In this document: positions 63,650 to 64,000 of the stretch, one piece after another
Layout of the letters: the number at the start of each line of letters is the position of its first letter
Position numbering within the stretch: the stretch's first letter is position 1
NCBI RefSeq assembly: GCF_009193135.1
Contig: NZ_VUKC01000006.1
Span: forward strand, 124,001 to 188,000
Source: Georgenia satyanarayanai
GTDB taxonomy: Bacteria; Actinomycetota; Actinomycetes; Actinomycetales; Actinomycetaceae
Direction of reading: 5' to 3'
Length of the DNA stretch: 64,000 bases
Notes under the pieces: model-generated
The model's input: only the letters and a program-made list of their open reading frames with translations
Database searches by the model: none
Told to the model about the DNA's origin: nothing
Program-made: the position numbers and the translations under genes

Positions 63650-64000
63650 TCAGGCGGCCTTTTCGACGAGGCTGCGCAGCACGTACTGGAGGATGCCGCC
63701 GTTGCGGAAGTAGTCCGCCTCGCCGGGGGTGTCGATGCGCAGGACGGCGTCGAACTCGACCGTCTCCCCACCCTCCTTCTCGGCGGTCACCTTGACCGTG
63801 CGGGGCGTGCGGCCCTCGTTGAGCTCGGTGACGCCCGCGACCGAGTAGGTCTCGGTGCCGTCCAGCCCCAGGGAGTCGGCGTTCTCGCCGGCCGGGAACT
63901 GGAGCGGCAGGACGCCCATGCCGATGAGGTTGGAGCGGTGGATCCGCTCGAAGCTCTCGGCGATGACGGCCTTGATGCCGAGGAGCGTGGTGCCCTTGGC
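63650..64000 (-). CDS. acn: Aconitate hydratase A, C-terminal end (5' beyond window)
   Basis: 117 residues of the C-terminal swivel domain are visible: [60 protein letters not shown], then [68 protein letters not shown] is the diagnostic AcnA segment with the substrate arginine. It isomerises citrate to isocitrate in the TCA cycle. The gene enters from beyond the right edge on the minus strand. Confidence 0.95.
   Translation of the reverse strand, partial: AKGTTLLGIKAVIAESFERIHRSNLIGMGVLPLQFPAGENADSLGLDGTETYSVAGVTELNEGRTPRTVKVTAEKEGGETVEFDAVLRIDTPGEADYFRNGGILQYVLRSLVEKAA

Overview
The window is high-GC DNA from an actinobacterium, most likely Micrococcales (a Bogoriellaceae or Cellulomonadaceae-like organism; the genus is inference). 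Support comes from the base composition, GTG and TTG starts, near-leaderless TANNNT promoters, a DUF3000 gene, a DinB/mycothiol-type protein and an actinobacterial conjugation module. No rRNA or CRISPR is present.

Layout. (1) About 1-34,390 is most of an integrative and conjugative element (ICE). Its left end lies outside the window; its right end abuts the 3' end of a tRNA-Val(GAC) gene. From the left it carries a truncated BTAD-type protein and three further genes (1-2,858), a catabolic cargo operon (2,855-11,131), an HTH gene, an iteron-like repeat cluster and a prim-pol gene (11,146-12,743), and a tightly overlapping ParB-like/type IV secretion operon (12,740-23,002). Next come a patch of small membrane or exported proteins (23,223-25,877) and then ArdC-like, coupling protein, SSB, DUF4913-like and degenerate methylase genes (26,374-32,453). 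An excisionase-like gene and a tyrosine integrase close the element (32,587-34,222). No relaxase is recognisable in the window. (2) 34,392-36,920 holds four tRNA genes (Val-GAC, Cys, Gly, Val-CAC) around pabB- and pabC-like genes. (3) 36,971-64,000 is chromosomal backbone: a YgjV-GNAT fusion, glgX-treY-treZ, an SDR/XRE pair, two tandem Fem-type transferases, a luciferase-like oxidoreductase, yaaA, an RlmA-type methyltransferase, an ATP-grasp ligase, DUF3000, RNase D, a FadB-like enzyme, pflA-pflB, dxs, a DinB-type gene and the end of aconitase.

How the genes work together. The ICE pieces form an excision module (Xis, Int, tRNA att), a DNA-processing set (prim-pol, ParB-like, SSB, coupling protein) and a mating-pair apparatus (SCO6880-like, VirB6-like, two DUF6112-like proteins, VirB4-like ATPase, a two-domain muralytic enzyme), with defence-evasion candidates (ArdC-like, degenerate methylase). 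The cargo encodes a solute:sodium symporter, an FGGY kinase, an MlrC/M81 protein and two FAD oxidoreductases. A divergent DeoR-type repressor sits across helically phased TGCCCG repeats. The substrate cannot be named from sequence.

The most unusual non-coding structures are two mutually inverted arrays of one 18-bp repeat flanking the DinB-type gene (62,539-62,736 and 63,435-63,578), the 11-bp iterons before prim-pol, and GTGGGCCT repeats on both sides of the integrase gene.
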